DNA of 64,000 nt from positions 3,100,001 through 3,164,000 of the forward strand of contig NW_025813595.1 in NCBI RefSeq assembly GCF_910589235.1, in the 5' to 3' direction. This document shows positions 13,460 through 28,289 of the stretch, in pieces. The number at the start of each line of letters is the position of its first letter. Position 1 is the first letter of the stretch. The notes under the pieces are model-generated. The model was given only the letters and a program-made list of their open reading frames with translations, did not search any database and had not been told where the DNA came from. Position numbers and translations under genes: made by a program. This DNA comes from Vespa crabro (taxonomy: Eukaryota; Arthropoda; Insecta; Hymenoptera; Vespidae).

Positions 13460-14225
13460 AGGTAATAACGATGTAGATGATTCTAACGATAATAATGATA
13501 ACAACAATAACGACAATAACGAATATGATGTTCAGAATGATAATAATATTAACTATAATAGAAACAATAATTACAATCTCGATAATAAAGATAATAATAG
13601 AAGTAATAATAACAATATTAAGAATAATAAATATAATAACGATAATAACAATAATAATATTAGTAATAAAAAAAGTAATAACAATAATAACAATAGAAAC
13701 GAATTTAAAGATAATAATGGTGATAATTACGATAATATCGATAATAATAATAACAATAATAACGATAATAAAGATTATAGAGATAATAATAATTATAGTA
13801 ATAATAACGATATTATAGATACTAACGACAAAATAATAATAATAATTATAACGATTATAACGGTAATAACGATAAAAAAATAACAATAATATCAATAAAA
13901 ACAATAACAAAGATAATAAAGATAATATCGATATTAATAAATAGGATAATATCGGTATCATCGATAATAATAGTAACAATAATAACAATAATACCGATGC
14001 TATCGATTATATCGTTAATAATAATAACGATAATAATGATAATAGCGATAAAAACAATAACGATATTAACGATAATATTGACAATATTAAAGATGATAAT
14101 GATAATAATTTAAATACGATAATAATTATCATAATTATAGTAGTAATAACGATAATAACGATATTAAAATTTAAAATGATAACGATAATATAGATAATAA
14201 TAATAAAATTAATAATGCTAATAAC
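13460..14225. repeat. Duplicated block F, copy 2
   Basis: This is the partner of 830-1,700. The best match is 14,005-14,225 against 1,475-1,700, with GATAATAGCGATAAAAACAA and ATTATCATAATTATAGTAG shared. Copy 2 is about 100 bases shorter, mainly in the middle. Confidence 0.85.
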
Positions 14226-15149
14226 GAAAATAAAGATAATAATATTATTAATAATCCCGATAATATCGATAATAACGATGATAACGGTATTAACGATAAT
14301 AATAATAGTACTAAAAATAGTAATAATAATAATGATAATTACAATAATAACGATAATAATAATTACGATAATAACAATAGAATCGATAATAATAATAATA
14401 ATAATAATAATAACAGTAATAACGGTAATAACGATAATAATGTTAATAATAAGAATTATAATAATAACAATAATTTTCATAATAATCATAATGACGACAA
14501 TAATAATAATAATAATAATATTAATAATACAGACGATAATGACGATAATAATAATAATAATAATAACAATAATAACAACAATAACGACAATAACGTTAAT
14601 AACGATAATAATAATAATAATAACGACATTAATAAATATAAGAAATATAATAACGAAATGGTATTAACGATAAAATCGACAATATTAGTAATAGTAATAA
14701 CGATAATAACGATAATAACGGAAATAAAAATATTAATAATAAAGAAAATATCAATATTATAGGAAATAACGATTATAACGATAATAATAATAACAATATT
14801 AACGATAATAACGATAATAGCGATTATAACGATATTAAAGACAGTAATAATTATAATAATAATAAAAATAATATTAACGATAACAATGAAAATAATGATA
14901 ATAATAGTAGTAATAATAACAATAATAACAATAATAACGATAGTAAAGTTAATAACGATAATTATGATAATAGCAATTATAATAATTACGATAATAACGA
15001 TAATAGTAGAATTAATAATAACGTTAATAATATAAATAATAATAATAATAAAGATAATAACAATAATATCAATAATAATAATAACTATATTAACGATAAT
15101 AACAATTATAGTAATAATAATAATAACGATAATTACGATAATAATAATA
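14226..15149. repeat. Decayed satellite with a short block J match
   Basis: The part 14,620-14,700 carries the block J word AAATGGTATTAACGATAA at 14,656 with GTAATAGTAATAACGATAA after it. Several AAT runs lie at 14,390-14,412, 14,501-14,520 and 14,549-14,566. No gene is seen. Confidence 0.7.
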
Positions 15150-18100
15150 AGAATAATAAAAATATTAAAATTTTTAATCACCAGAATACTAACAATAATA
15201 CCGGTTATGATAAGAATAATATTAATAATAATAACGATAATAATGATAATAACGATATAATCGATAATAATGATAATAATACTAATAATTATAACGATAA
15301 TAACAATAATATCGAAAATGATAATATTAATAAGAGCGTTAATAACGTTAACAGTAATAAGTATAAAATCGATAGTAGTGATATTAATGAAAATATCCAT
15401 AATAATAAAAATAAATATAACAATACTAACGTTAATAACAATAACAATAATAACAATAATAACGATTATTAATGTAATAACGATAATAGTAAGAATAATT
15501 ATAATATCTAAAATATGGTTGATTACGAAAATAACGTTAATAATGATAATAACTATAATAACGACAATAATAATAATAATAATAATAAAGATAATAACGA
15601 TAATAACGATAATAGCGAATATAATAAAAACAACAATAAAGATAACAATGATATTAATAATAATAACAATAATAACAATTATAGCTATAATAACAATAAT
15701 AACGATAATCGCGTTAATAATAATAACACTAATAACTATAATATCGACAATAACGATAATTACGATATACTAATAACAATTATAACGATAATAACGATAA
15801 TAACAATAATATTAATAATAATAATAATAATGACAACAATAATAAGGATAATAGCAATAATAATAATAACAAAATTATCGATTACATTGTTTATAAAGGT
15901 AATGAAAGTATCGATAATATTAATTATAATAACAACTATAATTACGGTAATAATAATAGAAAAGATAATAATACTAATGTTTATAACTATAATAAAGATA
16001 ATAACGATAATAATAATAAAATTAATAACGATAATAACGTTTATATCGATAATAATAAGAACAATAACATTGATAATAACGAAAATAATCATAATATCTG
16101 TAATAATAATAATAAAAATAACTATTGAAACGGTAATAACAAAAAGAATAATAACAATAATGACGATAATAACGGTAATAACGATAATAATAATAATAAT
16201 AATGACGATAATAACGGTATTAACGCGTAATAATAAATACAACAGTAACAAAAGTAATTATAGCAATAATAACGATGGTAAAGAAATGGAAGATGATGGT
16301 AAAACATTAATTACAAAATTAAGGATAATAACGATAATAACGATATAAATAATATAAATAATATAATAATTATAATAATAATAAAAATAATAACTATAAT
16401 AAATATGATAACGTTAATAATACAAGTAATAATAACAATAATATCATTATTAAAGATAATAAAGATAAGAACGATAATAATAATCATAATAATAACAATA
16501 ATATTCATAACAATATTAACGATAATAACGGTAATGACGATAACAATAATATCGATAATTACGATAATATCGATAATAATATTAACAATATTATCAATCA
16601 TAAACATAATAGTAATAATAATAAAATGTATACCTATAATAATAATAACAATACAAGAAAAATAATAACAATATTACCGATAATATCGATAATAATAACA
16701 ACAATAATATCAAAAGTAGTAATAACGATAATATCGATAATAATGTCAATAAAGATAAAAATAATAACAATAACAATAATAACGTTAGTAATAATAACGA
16801 AAATAATAATAGAAGCGGTAATAATAATAATAATAATAACGATAATAGCAATAACAATGATAATGATAATAAAGATAATATCGATAATAATTACAACAAT
16901 ATAAACGAAAGTAACCTTAATGATAATAATAGTAATAACGATAAAAACGATAATAACGATAATAAAGATAATAACACTAATGATATTAACGATAATAGTA
17001 ATAAATATAATAACGATAAAAACGACAATAAAGATAATAATAATAATAATAACAATAATGAATATAAGGATAATAACGATTATAATAATAATAATAATAA
17101 CGAAAATAAGGATAATAACGATAACAACGAAAATAATAATAACAAAAACAGCGATAATAACGATTTTAACGATAATAAGGATAATAATAATTATAATAAC
17201 AATAGATACAGTAAAATCGATAATAACGAAAAAACGATGATAACGATATTGACGATAATAATAATAATCAGAATAACGATGATAACGACAATATCGATAA
17301 TAAAAAAAATAATAATAATAATGATCGTAACGATAATAAAGACAATAATAGCATTTCTAGTAACAATAATCATAGTAATAACTATAACAACGATAATATC
17401 GAAAATAATAACAATGACAAAGTTAATAGAAATGATAATAATAGCGATAATAACGATAATTACTTTAATAATAATAACAATAATAAAGATAATACTGATA
17501 TTGACATTAATAACAATAATAATAATAGCAACAATAACGATAATTAGGAAAATAAAAATTATTATTAAAACGATATTAAGGATAAGAACGATATCATCAA
17601 TAATATAAATTAGAAAAATAAAGATAATATCGATTATATTAATAAAAATATTAACAATTATATAGATAATTATAATAATAATATTAACAATAATAACGAT
17701 AATAACAATATTAACGATAAAAAGGATAATAAAAATGACGATATTTATGAATATAACGATAAATAAATATTAATAATTCCAATAATAAGGATAATAAAGA
17801 TATCGTCGATAATAATAATAACAATAATAATGATAATATAGATATTAATATTATCAATATTAACGAAAATAAGGATAATTTTAATAATAATAATAACGAT
17901 AATAACTGTTTTAACGATAAATATAATAACGATAATAACGATTTTAACGATAATGACGATAATATCAATAATAATAATAATAAAAATAAAGATAATAACT
18001 TAAGTAATGGAAATAACGATAATAATAAAAAAATAATAACGATAATAACGATAATAATAAAAATATTAACAATAATAACGATAATAGCGATAACAAAGTT

Positions 18101-18376
18101 AATAATTTTAGTAATGATAACAATAATAATATTACTAACGATAATAACGATTTTAAAGATTCTAATAATAACGATTATAACGTTGATATCGATAATAACA
18201 ATAATACTAATAATAATATAATCTATAATAACAATAATTACGATAATAAAGAAATTAACGATAATAATAATGATGATAATGACGATAATAAAAAAAAAAT
18301 AATATTAATAATAAGAATAACGATGATACCGATAATAACGGTAATAATAATAATAAATATAAATATAATATCGTTA

Positions 18377-18408
<32 letters not shown>

Positions 18409-19050
18409 GACTATAATAATAATAACAATAATAACGATAAGGAGAAAAATAGCGATAAAATTTATAACCATAAAATCGATAACAACGATATTAATGGTAA
18501 TATTAATAATAATAATATCGACTATAAGGATAATAAAGATAAGAACGATTATAATAATAACAATAATAACTATAATAACGATAGTAATAATAGTATATAT
18601 ATTGATATCTATAGTAATATAGGATAAATATATAGATAGTGTTTATAAGGACGATATTAAATAAAAACGATAATAAAGAAAATAACGATAATAACCATAA
18701 TAACGACAATAATAATAATAATAAAACTATAATAAAGACAATTTCAATTATAATAATAACGATAATAACGATAATATCGATTAAAGTAATAACAATAAAA
18801 TCGATAATAAAGATAATCATAAAGATAATAACAAAAATAACGAGAATAACGTCAATAAAAATTATATTATGTACGGTAATGACGATAAGAAAGAGGTTAA
18901 CGGTAATAACGATAATATCGACAATAATAATAAAAATAAGAATAATAACGATAACTACAAAAAGACGATAATAGTAATATTAATAATAATGAAAACAAGG
19001 ATAATAACGATAACAACTATTATAATAATAATAATAGTAATAGTAATAAT
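15150..19050. repeat. Duplicated block P, copy 1
   Basis: This block matches 34,250-38,370 in the same orientation and order, at an offset that moves between about 19,020 and 19,310 through small indels. Marker pairs include AATCACCAGAATA (15,176/34,272), ACCGGTTATGATAAGAATAA, AAGTATAAAATCGATAGTA, TAACGCGTAATAATAAATAC (16,222/35,482), GAAATGGAAGAT, TCAATATTAACG with GATATCGTCGAT-type words near 17.8/36.85 kb, and ATATAGATAGTGTTTATAAG (18,629/37,926). The last 1.4 kb also matches 29,278-30,640. Confidence 0.92.
18297..19025. repeat. Conserved non-satellite island, copy 1 of 3
   Basis: Within block P this segment is shared with 29,881-30,630 and 37,587-38,330. It contains two words unusually rich in G and poor in satellite pattern, ATATAGATAGTGTTTATAAG at 18,629 and ATGTACGGTAATGACGATAA at 18,869, each followed by further shared sequence. 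Copy 1 lacks an insertion of about 33 bases (ACACAATAGTTATAATAATA...) found in the two other copies. Its Ile-rich open frame stops at a TAG at 18,620-18,622, where the other copies read through. Confidence 0.85.
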
Positions 19051-19167
19051 AATAGCAATAATAACGATAATAAAGATAATTACAATAACAATAATAACGA
19101 CAATATCGATAATAGCGATAACAATAATAACAATAGTAACTATAATAACCATAATAACGATATTACA

Positions 19168-22100
19168 GTAATAAAAATAAAGGTAATATCGATAATAAGG
19201 ACAATAATAATAGTAATAATAACGATAATAACGATAATATCGATAATAATTATAACGAAAATACCGACAATTACATTATTAATATTAACGATAATAAGAA
19301 TAATAATAATGACATCGATAATAGTAATAACAATAATATCGATAATAAGGGTAATTATGAAAATAACAGTAATAATGATAATATATATAAAACGACAATA
19401 ATAATAATAATAAAAGCGATAATAGGGATAATAACGATAATAAAGATAATAACGTTAATAATAATAATAATAATAAAGTAACGGTATTAACGGTAATAAC
19501 GATAATAATAATAACAATAATGACGATATTAAAAATAATATTGATAATAACAATAATTATAATTATATTAATAATAATAAAAACGATAATAACAATAATA
19601 ATAGTAACAATAATAACCATAATAAAGAATTAACGATAATAATAAAAACAATTATAAAGGTAATACTAATAATAACGATAATAGCGATAACTATAATAAC
19701 TATGATTACGATAATAACAATAGTAATAATGACCAAAATATCGAAAACAACGATAATAGCGATATTAATAATAACAAAAATGAAGATAATATCGTTAAAG
19801 TGAATAGTAATAAAATAATATATACGATAATAACGATAATAACGATAATAATAATAATAATAATAACTTTAATATCGTTAATAGTAACAACTAAAAAATC
19901 GATAATAATGGTATTAATGAAAATAACTAGAATAATAATAATACATATAACAATAAAAACGATAATAACAAAAATAATATTGGCATTAATAACGATAATT
20001 ACGATAATAACGATAGTAATAAAGACTATAATAACGGTAAAAAAGATGATAACGATAATAATAATAATAATAATAATATTATCGATAATAAGTATAATTT
20101 CGAAAATAACGGTAATAAAGATATTAACAAATAATAACGACAAAAATAATAATAATAATAATAACGATACTAACGATAATAACGATAATAATAATAATAA
20201 TAAGAAAGATAATAACGGGATTAACGATAATAACGATAGTAATAATTACAATAATAACGATAATGTCGATAATAATAATAATTACGATAATTATAAGAAC
20301 AAAAATTACTATAATAACGATATTAACAATAATATTAATAAGAATTACGACGATAATAAAGAAATAACGATAGTAATAATAACAATTATAACGATAATAA
20401 TAGTACTGACCATAACAATAATAACGACAATTACGATAATATCGATAATAATATTAACATTAGTAACGTTCATAACGATAACAGTAATAATAATAATAAC
20501 ATGTATAACGATAAAAACGATAATAACGATAATAACGATGATAATAATAACGATAATAATTTTAATAACGATAATAACGATAATAACGAAAATAACGATA
20601 ATAATAACAATAATTATAAAAATAAAAATAAGGATTATAACAATCATAACGATAATAATACTAGTAACAGTAACAATAATAATAAATATAATAAAGATAT
20701 TGAGGATACAAACGATATTAGACATAATAGCGGTAATAAAATTAATAATAATAACTATAATAACGATAATAACAATAATAATAAGAACATTAATAGCGAT
20801 AATAACGAAAATAAAATTAATAATAATAATAATGGCAATATTATAGATATTAACGATAATAATAAGAACGATAATAACGACAATAGTAATTATAACAATA
20901 ACGATAATGATGTTAATAACGACAATAATAATAATAATATTAAATATGATAACGATATTAACGATAATAACGCTAATAATAATAACAACGATTATAATAA
21001 TAATAATAATAACAAAATTAACGAAAATATCGATAATATCGGTATAATTATAATAATATAATCGATAATTGTGTTATTAGAAATATTAATAATGACAATA
21101 ATAACGATAATGACGATAATAACGAAAATATTAATAACCATAATAACGATAATAATAATAATAAGAATAACGATAATAACGATAATAACGTTAACAATAA
21201 TAGTAATAATAACAATAATAACGATAATAACTAAAATAACGATAATAATAATAACCATAATAAAGTTAACATCAAAAAATGTAATAACAATATTAACGAT
21301 AATCACAATAATAATAATAATAATGAAAATAATAATAACGATAATAATAATAATATTAATAACGATAATTACATTAACAACGATAATAGTAATAATGACG
21401 TTAATAGTAATAATCATAATGAAGGTATTAGCGATAATATCAACAATAATAATAATAATAAAAACCATAATAACAATAATAAAAATAATAACTATAATAA
21501 CGATAATAATAGTGAAAATAATAGTAATAATAGATGTATTATTATTAAGGATAATATTGATTATTATATTAATAATAATAACGTTAAATACGATAACAGC
21601 GACAATATTATTATTAATATTAACGTTAATAGGTAGAATTACTATATAAACTTAATAGTAATAACAATAATAACGATAAAAACGATATTAACGATAATAA
21701 CAATAATAATATTGATAGTAACGATAATAATAATAGCAATAATAACGATTTTTAATGTTAAGAATGATAATAATAGTAACATTAATAACCATTATAACAT
21801 TATCAACGATAATAATAATAATGACGTAGATAATAATAATCATAATGAAGATATTAACTATAATTTCAACAATAATAAATCTAAAAATGATAATAATAAT
21901 AATAGTAACCATAAGAACGATAATATCAATAATAACGATTATAATAATAACGATAGTAACGATAATAGAGATAATAACAATAATAATATTAACGATAATA
22001 TCGACATTATTGATAATATTAACAACGATAATTTTGATAATAACGATAATAAAATTAATAACAATAATAACGATAATATCGATAAAAACGATAATAACAA

Positions 22101-22650
22101 CAAAAATAATATTTATAATTACATTAATAACAATAATAGGCATAAAAACGATGTAACGATAATAATAATAACGATAATAACAATAATATCGATAATATTA
22201 ATATCAATATTTACGATAATTTCGATATTAATAATTGTAATAATAACAATAACAACAATCATAAGGATGATAGCGATTATAAAAATAACGATAATACCGA
22301 TATTAAGAATAATAATATTATTGTTAGTAACAATAATAATGATAACGATGTTTATAATAATAATAATAATAACGATTATAACGTTACTAACGATATTAAT
22401 GATAATAACGATATTAACGATAATAAAAGGAACAATAACAACGATATTAACGAAAATACTAGCAATAATAACAATTGTAACGTTATCAACAACACTAAAA
22501 ATAATAATAATATTAATAATAACGAAAGTAAAAATAATAACGATAACAATAATAACAATAATAGTGATAATATCAGTCATAATATTAATAGTAATAACAT
22601 TAAAAACGATAATAACGATAATAATAACATTATTAGTAATTACAATAATA
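19168..22650. repeat. Duplicated block D, copy 1
   Basis: This block matches 40,830-44,285 in direct orientation at an offset of about 21,610-21,650. Marker pairs are GACCAAAATATCGAAAACAA, GTTCATAACGATAACAGTAA followed by AACATGTATAACG (20,468/42,112), TACTAGTAACAGTAACAATA, ATTGAGGATACAAACGATAT (20,699/42,311), GATTTTTAATGTTAAGAATG (21,747/43,356) and ATATCAGTCATAATATTAAT (22,570/44,219). Parts recur at 49,720-50,760, 54,110-54,250 and 11,570-12,000. Confidence 0.92.
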
Positions 22651-23089
22651 ACGATAATAAAGGTAATAAAAACAACAATAATAACGATATTAACGAAAAT
22701 AGTGTTAACAATTGTAACGAAAACGACAATAACAACATTAATAATAAAAATAATAATAGCGAAGGTAAGTATGATAACGGTGACAACTATAATATTAATA
22801 ATAATAATAAGGATAATAACGATAATAATGATAATAATAATAATAACGAAAATAACGATTAGAATGATAATAACGTTAATAATGCTAATAATAAGAGCAA
22901 TAATAACAATAAAAGGATAATAATTATAATAATAGATGTAATAATTACAACATCAACTATAATAAAGATAATAATAATAATAATAGTAGTAATCATATCA
23001 ATAATAACAGTATAAACAATAAAAACTATAATAAAAATTTTATCCATAATAATAATAATAATATTAACGATTATAACGGTAAAAACGAT
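22651..23089. repeat. Decayed satellite with block E-like start
   Basis: The part 22,685-22,860 (AACGATATTAACGAAAATAG, then AATTGTAACGAAAACGACAA and GGTAAGTATGATAACGG) resembles 44,695-44,850. The long duplication containing blocks P and D may therefore continue into block E in both places. The rest shows only the decayed unit. Confidence 0.65.
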
Positions 23090-24080
23090 AATGACATTAA
23101 TAATAATAGAATTAATTACGATAATTACGTTTATAACGTTAATAGTGATAGCAAGAATAACGATAATAAGGATAGTAATAATAATAATAGTAATAAAAAT
23201 AATATCGAAAATAACGGTAATAACGATTACGAAGATAATAATAATAATAATAAGATAATAGCGATATAAATGATAATGTCGATGACAACGATTAAAATAA
23301 TAACAATAATACCAATGATAACAGTAATAACGACAATAATTATATTAATAATAATTATAATAATAATAATAACGATAATAGCGATAATAACGATATAATT
23401 AAAAATAATGATAAATATAAAAATAATAACGATAGTGATGAAAATAAAAATTTTAATAATAACGATATTTTCTATAATAGTGATAATACTAATACCGATA
23501 ATAACGATTAAATTATAATAACAATAATAATAATAATATTATTATTAACGTTAATAACGATATCAAGGACAATATTGATAATAATATTAATAATTTTAAC
23601 ATAAATGACGTTAATAACGATAATTATTTTAATAGAAGTAATAATAACAATATTAACAATGTCTGCAATAATAATGATAGTAAGGATATTAATAGTGGTA
23701 ACAATTAAAGTAATAACAGTAATAACGATAATAACAATAATAAGGATAATAATAATAAAGATAATAACGATAGTAGTAATAATAATATCGATAGAAACAA
23801 TAATGACGTTAATAACGAAAATAACGATAATAACGATAATAATAATAAAATTAATAACGATAAATACGTTAATAAAAAAAATAATATTAACAATAATAAC
23901 GATAACAACGATAATAAGGATAATAGTAATAACGATAATAACGACAATAGTAATTTTAAAAATATTGATGAAAACGATAATAACAATAATAATAATAATA
24001 GTAATAATAATGAAAACGATAAAAACAATAATTACGATATTAATAATGATAATAATAACAATAATAAAGATAATAACTGA
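23090..24080. repeat. 2.8-kb higher-order repeat, left three sections
   Basis: The section 23,168-23,754 is the close partner of 3,194-3,773. The section from about 23,590 to 24,080 instead follows 31,205-31,710 (shared AATTATTTTAATAGAAGTAA, GTGGTAACAATTAAAGTAAT and GAAAACGATAAAAACRATAA). This copy therefore bridges two other copies and shows the order of sections in the ancestral unit. Confidence 0.88.

Positions 24081-24081
<1 letters not shown>

Positions 24082-24125
<44 letters not shown>
24082..24125. repeat. (AAT)n microsatellite
   Basis: An uninterrupted AAT run of about 44 bases lies at the right edge of the higher-order repeat copy. The corresponding places at about 31,712-31,737 and 56,078-56,096 carry shorter AAT runs. 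Confidence 0.95.
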
Positions 24126-24126
<1 letters not shown>

Positions 24127-24225
24127 GTAATAATAACTATAATAATGATAATAATAAATAAGATAATATCGATCAATTCGATTATAATAATAACAATATT
24201 AACGATAATATCTAGAAAAAAAAAT

Positions 24226-25400
24226 AATAATAATAATAAAAGTAAGAACGATAGTAGAGATAACAACAATGATAATAATAATAACGATAATAAGGATAAT
24301 AACGTTAATAAAAATAATTATAATAAAGATAACAACGATAATGACGAAAGTAGCGATAATAATATTTTCAATAAGAAAGATAATTACGATAATAATGATA
24401 TTAGCGATAAAATTTATAATAATGATAACAATAATGACGATAATAATGTAAATAATAATAACAATAATAACGATAATAACGACATTCACGATAATAATAA
24501 TTACAATAATAACGATAATAACGACATTCTCGATAATGATAATTACAATAATAAAGATAATAACGACAATAATGATAACAAGGAAGATAATTATAATAAT
24601 AATATCAATAGAAACGATAAATTGGTAATACTTACGATTATAACGATAATAACGTTAATAACGATATTAACCATAATAAGATTAATAACTATATTTACGT
24701 TAATAACGATAATAATATCAGCAATAATAGCGGTAATAGCGACAATAAGGGTAACAATAATAATAACATTACTGACAATATTATCGATGATAACGATAAT
24801 AAAAATAACGGTAATGACAATAATAATAGTAATAGTAATAAAAATAATAATTATAATAACGTTAATAATAATAACAATGATAACGGCAATAATGATAATA
24901 ATATTAATAATGATATTAGCAATAATAATAGTAGTAATTAATAACATTTATAACGAAATTAACGATAATAACGACAACAATAATAACGATTATTACTATA
25001 ATAACTAAAATAATAAAAACGATAGAAACGATATTAGTAAAAATAATAATACCGATAAAAACGATAATAAATTTAATAATAATAAAATGAATAACGATAG
25101 TAAAAAATTAACGATATAAACGATGATAAAACCAAAAACTACGAATATAACGATAATAATTATAACAATAATAACGATAATAACTACAATAATTATAACA
25201 ATAACAACGATAATAAAAATAATAACAATAATAACGACAATAACGATAATAATAATAATACTAATAATAGTAATAAAAACGATAATAATAAAAATAATAA
25301 TAATAACGATAATAACGATAATAGTACATGTTATAATAATACTAATAACTATAATAACGATAATAACGATAATAATGATAATAACGACTATAATTACAAC
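24226..25400. repeat. Duplicated block H, copy 1
   Basis: This block matches 58,378-59,800 in direct orientation. Shared words include ACGATAGTAGAGATAACAAC, GACGAAAGTAGCGATAATAA, AATAAGAAAGATAATTACGA, CGATGATAAAACC followed by AAAACTACGAA (25,120/59,421) and ATAATACTAATAACTATAAT after a GTACATG/GCACGTG word. Copy 2 is longer, mainly through about 120 extra bases between the last two markers. The part 24,590-25,050 also recurs at 25,980-26,450. Confidence 0.9.
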
Positions 25401-25979
25401 GATAATACCGATAATGTTATTATTAATAATAAAGATAATAAGGATATTTACGATAATAATAATAACAATAATATAGAAAAGAACGATATGATCTAGAATA
25501 ACGATATTAATAATAGCGAAATTAACAATAATAACGATGAATCGATAATAATAACATCAATATTACCGTTAATATTGATAATAATAATAATGATAATAGC
25601 AATAATAACTATAATAAAGATATTAACGATAATAATGGTAATGATAATAAAAATAGTAATAATAATAATATCGATAATAACAATAATAACGATAATAATA
25701 ATATTAATAATAACAATAATAACAATAAGAACGATAATAAGGATAATAATAAGTACGATAAATAAGATAATATCGATAATAATAATCGATAATGTATATA
25801 AAAATACACAAAATAATAATAACGATAATAATTATAATAACGATATTAGTAATATTAATAATAAGGATAATTACAATAATAACGATAATAATAATAACAA
25901 TAATAATGATAATAACGATAATCACGATAATAATAATTACAATTATAACGATAATAACGACAATAATGATAATATGGAA
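25401..25979. repeat. Decayed satellite with a short shared module
   Basis: The module TACGATAAATAAGATAATAT near 25,755 also occurs near 5,867. A word with GATATGATCTAG near 25,485-25,496 is unusual for the array. No gene is seen. Confidence 0.68.
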
Positions 25980-26450
25980 AATTATTATAATAATAAAAAT
26001 AATAAAAACGATAAAGATGATAATAATACTTAGAATAATAATGATAATAACAATAATAACGATATTAACTATAATAAAATTAATAACTATATTTACGTTA
26101 ACAACGATAAGGATATTAGGAATAATAGCGATAATAACTATAATTACGTAAATAATAATAACATTAATTACGATATAAACCATGATAACAATATTAATAA
26201 TATCGGTAATGACAATAATAATAATAATAGTAATAACAATAATAATTATAATAACGTTAATATTAATAACAATATTATCTGCAATATTAATAATAATAAT
26301 AATACAGATAAGAGCAATAATAATAACTGCAATAACATTAGTAAACATTATAACGAAAATAACAATAATGACGATGACAATAATAACGATTATTACAATA
26401 TTAACAAAAATAATAAAACGATAGTATCGTTAATAGTAATAATCATAATA
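25980..26450. repeat. Local partial duplicate of block H
   Basis: This segment matches 24,590-25,050 and 58,900-59,300. The best shared words are ATTAATAACTATATTTACGT (about 26,080 and 24,681) and GTAATGACAATAATAATA. It lies only 0.9 kb downstream of copy 1, consistent with local unequal exchange. Confidence 0.78.
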
Positions 26451-26589
26451 CCGTAAAAACGATAATAAATTTAATAATAAAAAAAATAATAACGATAATA
26501 ACGATATTATGGGTATAATTATAACAATAATAACGATAATACTAATAACCATAATAAAGATAATTATAATAATAATAATAACAATAAAA

Positions 26590-26837
26590 ACGATAATAAC
26601 GATAATAACGATAAGAACAAAATTAACGATAACAACAAGATTTATCAAAATAATAAAATCTATAATAATGATAAGAACGATTAGAAATATAATATTAATA
26701 ACAATAATAACAATAATAACGTAAATAATTAAAAAAAATGATTTAAATAAGATATTAACGATAATAAATAGAATGACAGTAATAACGATGAAAACGACAA
26801 TAATAATATAAATAAAAACGATAATGACGCTAATAAC
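26590..26837. repeat. Duplicated block I, copy 1
   Basis: This block matches 50,780-51,020 at an offset of 24,188. Shared words are GATAAGAACAAAATTAACGA, AAATGATTTAAATAAGATAT (26,735/50,923) and AAAACGATAATGACGCTAAT. By eye the identity is about 90 percent. Confidence 0.88.

Positions 26838-26907
<70 letters not shown>
26838..26907. repeat. Longest perfect (AAT)n microsatellite in the window
   Basis: About 23 uninterrupted AAT triplets follow block I copy 1. In block I copy 2 the same place (about 51,019-51,034) has only a short AAT run, so this expansion is recent and copy-specific. Confidence 0.96.
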
Positions 26908-27543
26908 TTAATATCGATAATAACAATAATAAGGAAAATTATAATATTAATAACAGCAATAATAACAATAATAACGATAATACTGATAATAATAAGTACG
27001 ATAAAGTCGATAATATCGATAATAATATTAATAATATTAATGATAATATCGATAATAAAAATAACATTATTAACGATAATATCAATAAGCATAAAAATAA
27101 TAATAATAATAGTAATAACGATAATAACGATAATAATAGTAGTATTAATAACATTAATAACAAGAATAGCGGTAATAAGGAAATAAACGGTAATAACGAT
27201 AATTATAATAACCATATTAACAATAATAACGATATTATCGATGATAACAATAACAATAATAACGATAATATCTATAATAATAATAATATTATTAACGTTA
27301 ACATCGATGATAATAATAATTATAATAACATTAATAACGATAATATCGATAATAATTATAATAATAATAAAGAAAATAACGATAATAATTATATTAACGA
27401 TAATAACAATAGTAATAATATCGATAATAACGATAATAACGATAATAACGAAAAAATAATAATAATAATGAGGATAATAGCGCCTATAACGGTAGTAATA
27501 ATAATACCAATATCTCCAATAACGATAATAACGATAAAGCGAA

Positions 27544-27587
<44 letters not shown>
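26908..27587. repeat. Higher-order repeat right-end module and a unique GC-richer island
   Basis: The part 26,990-27,090 carries CGATAAAGTCGATAATATCG at 26,999 and resembles the right-hand section of the 2.8-kb repeat. The part 27,185-27,260 resembles 28,600-28,665, 32,985-33,060 and 57,255-57,310 (AATTATAATAACCATATTAA). The island at about 27,479-27,525 (AGCGCCTATAACGGTAGTAA, then CCAATATCTCC) has no recognised partner. A (AAT)n run occupies 27,545-27,589. Confidence 0.7.
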
Positions 27588-27589
<2 letters not shown>

Positions 27590-28200
27590 TCGATATTAAA
27601 GATAATGACGACAATAATAATAATAAAAATAATATTAATAATAATAACGTTAATGACAATAATAATAATAGTTATATTAACAAAAATAACAATAATAAGG
27701 ATAATAACGATAATAACTATAAAAATAATAATAACGACAATAATAACTATAATAAATATAATAACGATATGGTATTAACAATAATGACGACAATATTACT
27801 AATAGTAATAACGATAATAACCATAATAACAGCAATAAAATTAATAATAATAACAAGATAATAAAGATATTATCGAAAATAAAGACAAAATCTATATTAA
27901 TAATACTAATAAGATCAATAACAAAGATAATAACGATAATAAGAATAATATCAGTAACTATAATACGACAATAATAATAACAACAATAAAAATGATAATA
28001 AAGATGACAACAATAATAAGGTTAATAACTATATTAACTATATCAATAATAAAGGAAATAACATTAATTTCGATATTAATAATAGCAACATTAAAGATAA
28101 TAACGATAATAATAATAATAATAATAATAACCTTACTAACTATAATAAATATAATAACGATATGGTATTAACGATAAAAACGGCAATAGTAGTAATAGTA
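27588..28200. repeat. Duplicated block J, copies 2 and 3
   Basis: Two block J words lie 393 bases apart (ATATGGTATTAA at 27,767 and 28,160), which suggests a local tandem duplication. The first resembles 1,990-2,460 over several hundred bases; the second is shorter. Confidence 0.75.
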
Positions 28201-28289
28201 GTAACAATAATAACGATAATATCTATTTAATAATCTATAAAAATAATAATAATAATAATAATAAAAGTAATAACGGTAATACCGATAAT

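Noticed and set aside
18323..18622. Ile-rich frame as a real CDS conserved in three copies
   Set aside because: The first copy lacks the shared ATG AGA AGA start and ends early at a TAG. Conservation in the other two is explained by recent duplication. Kept only as a finding.
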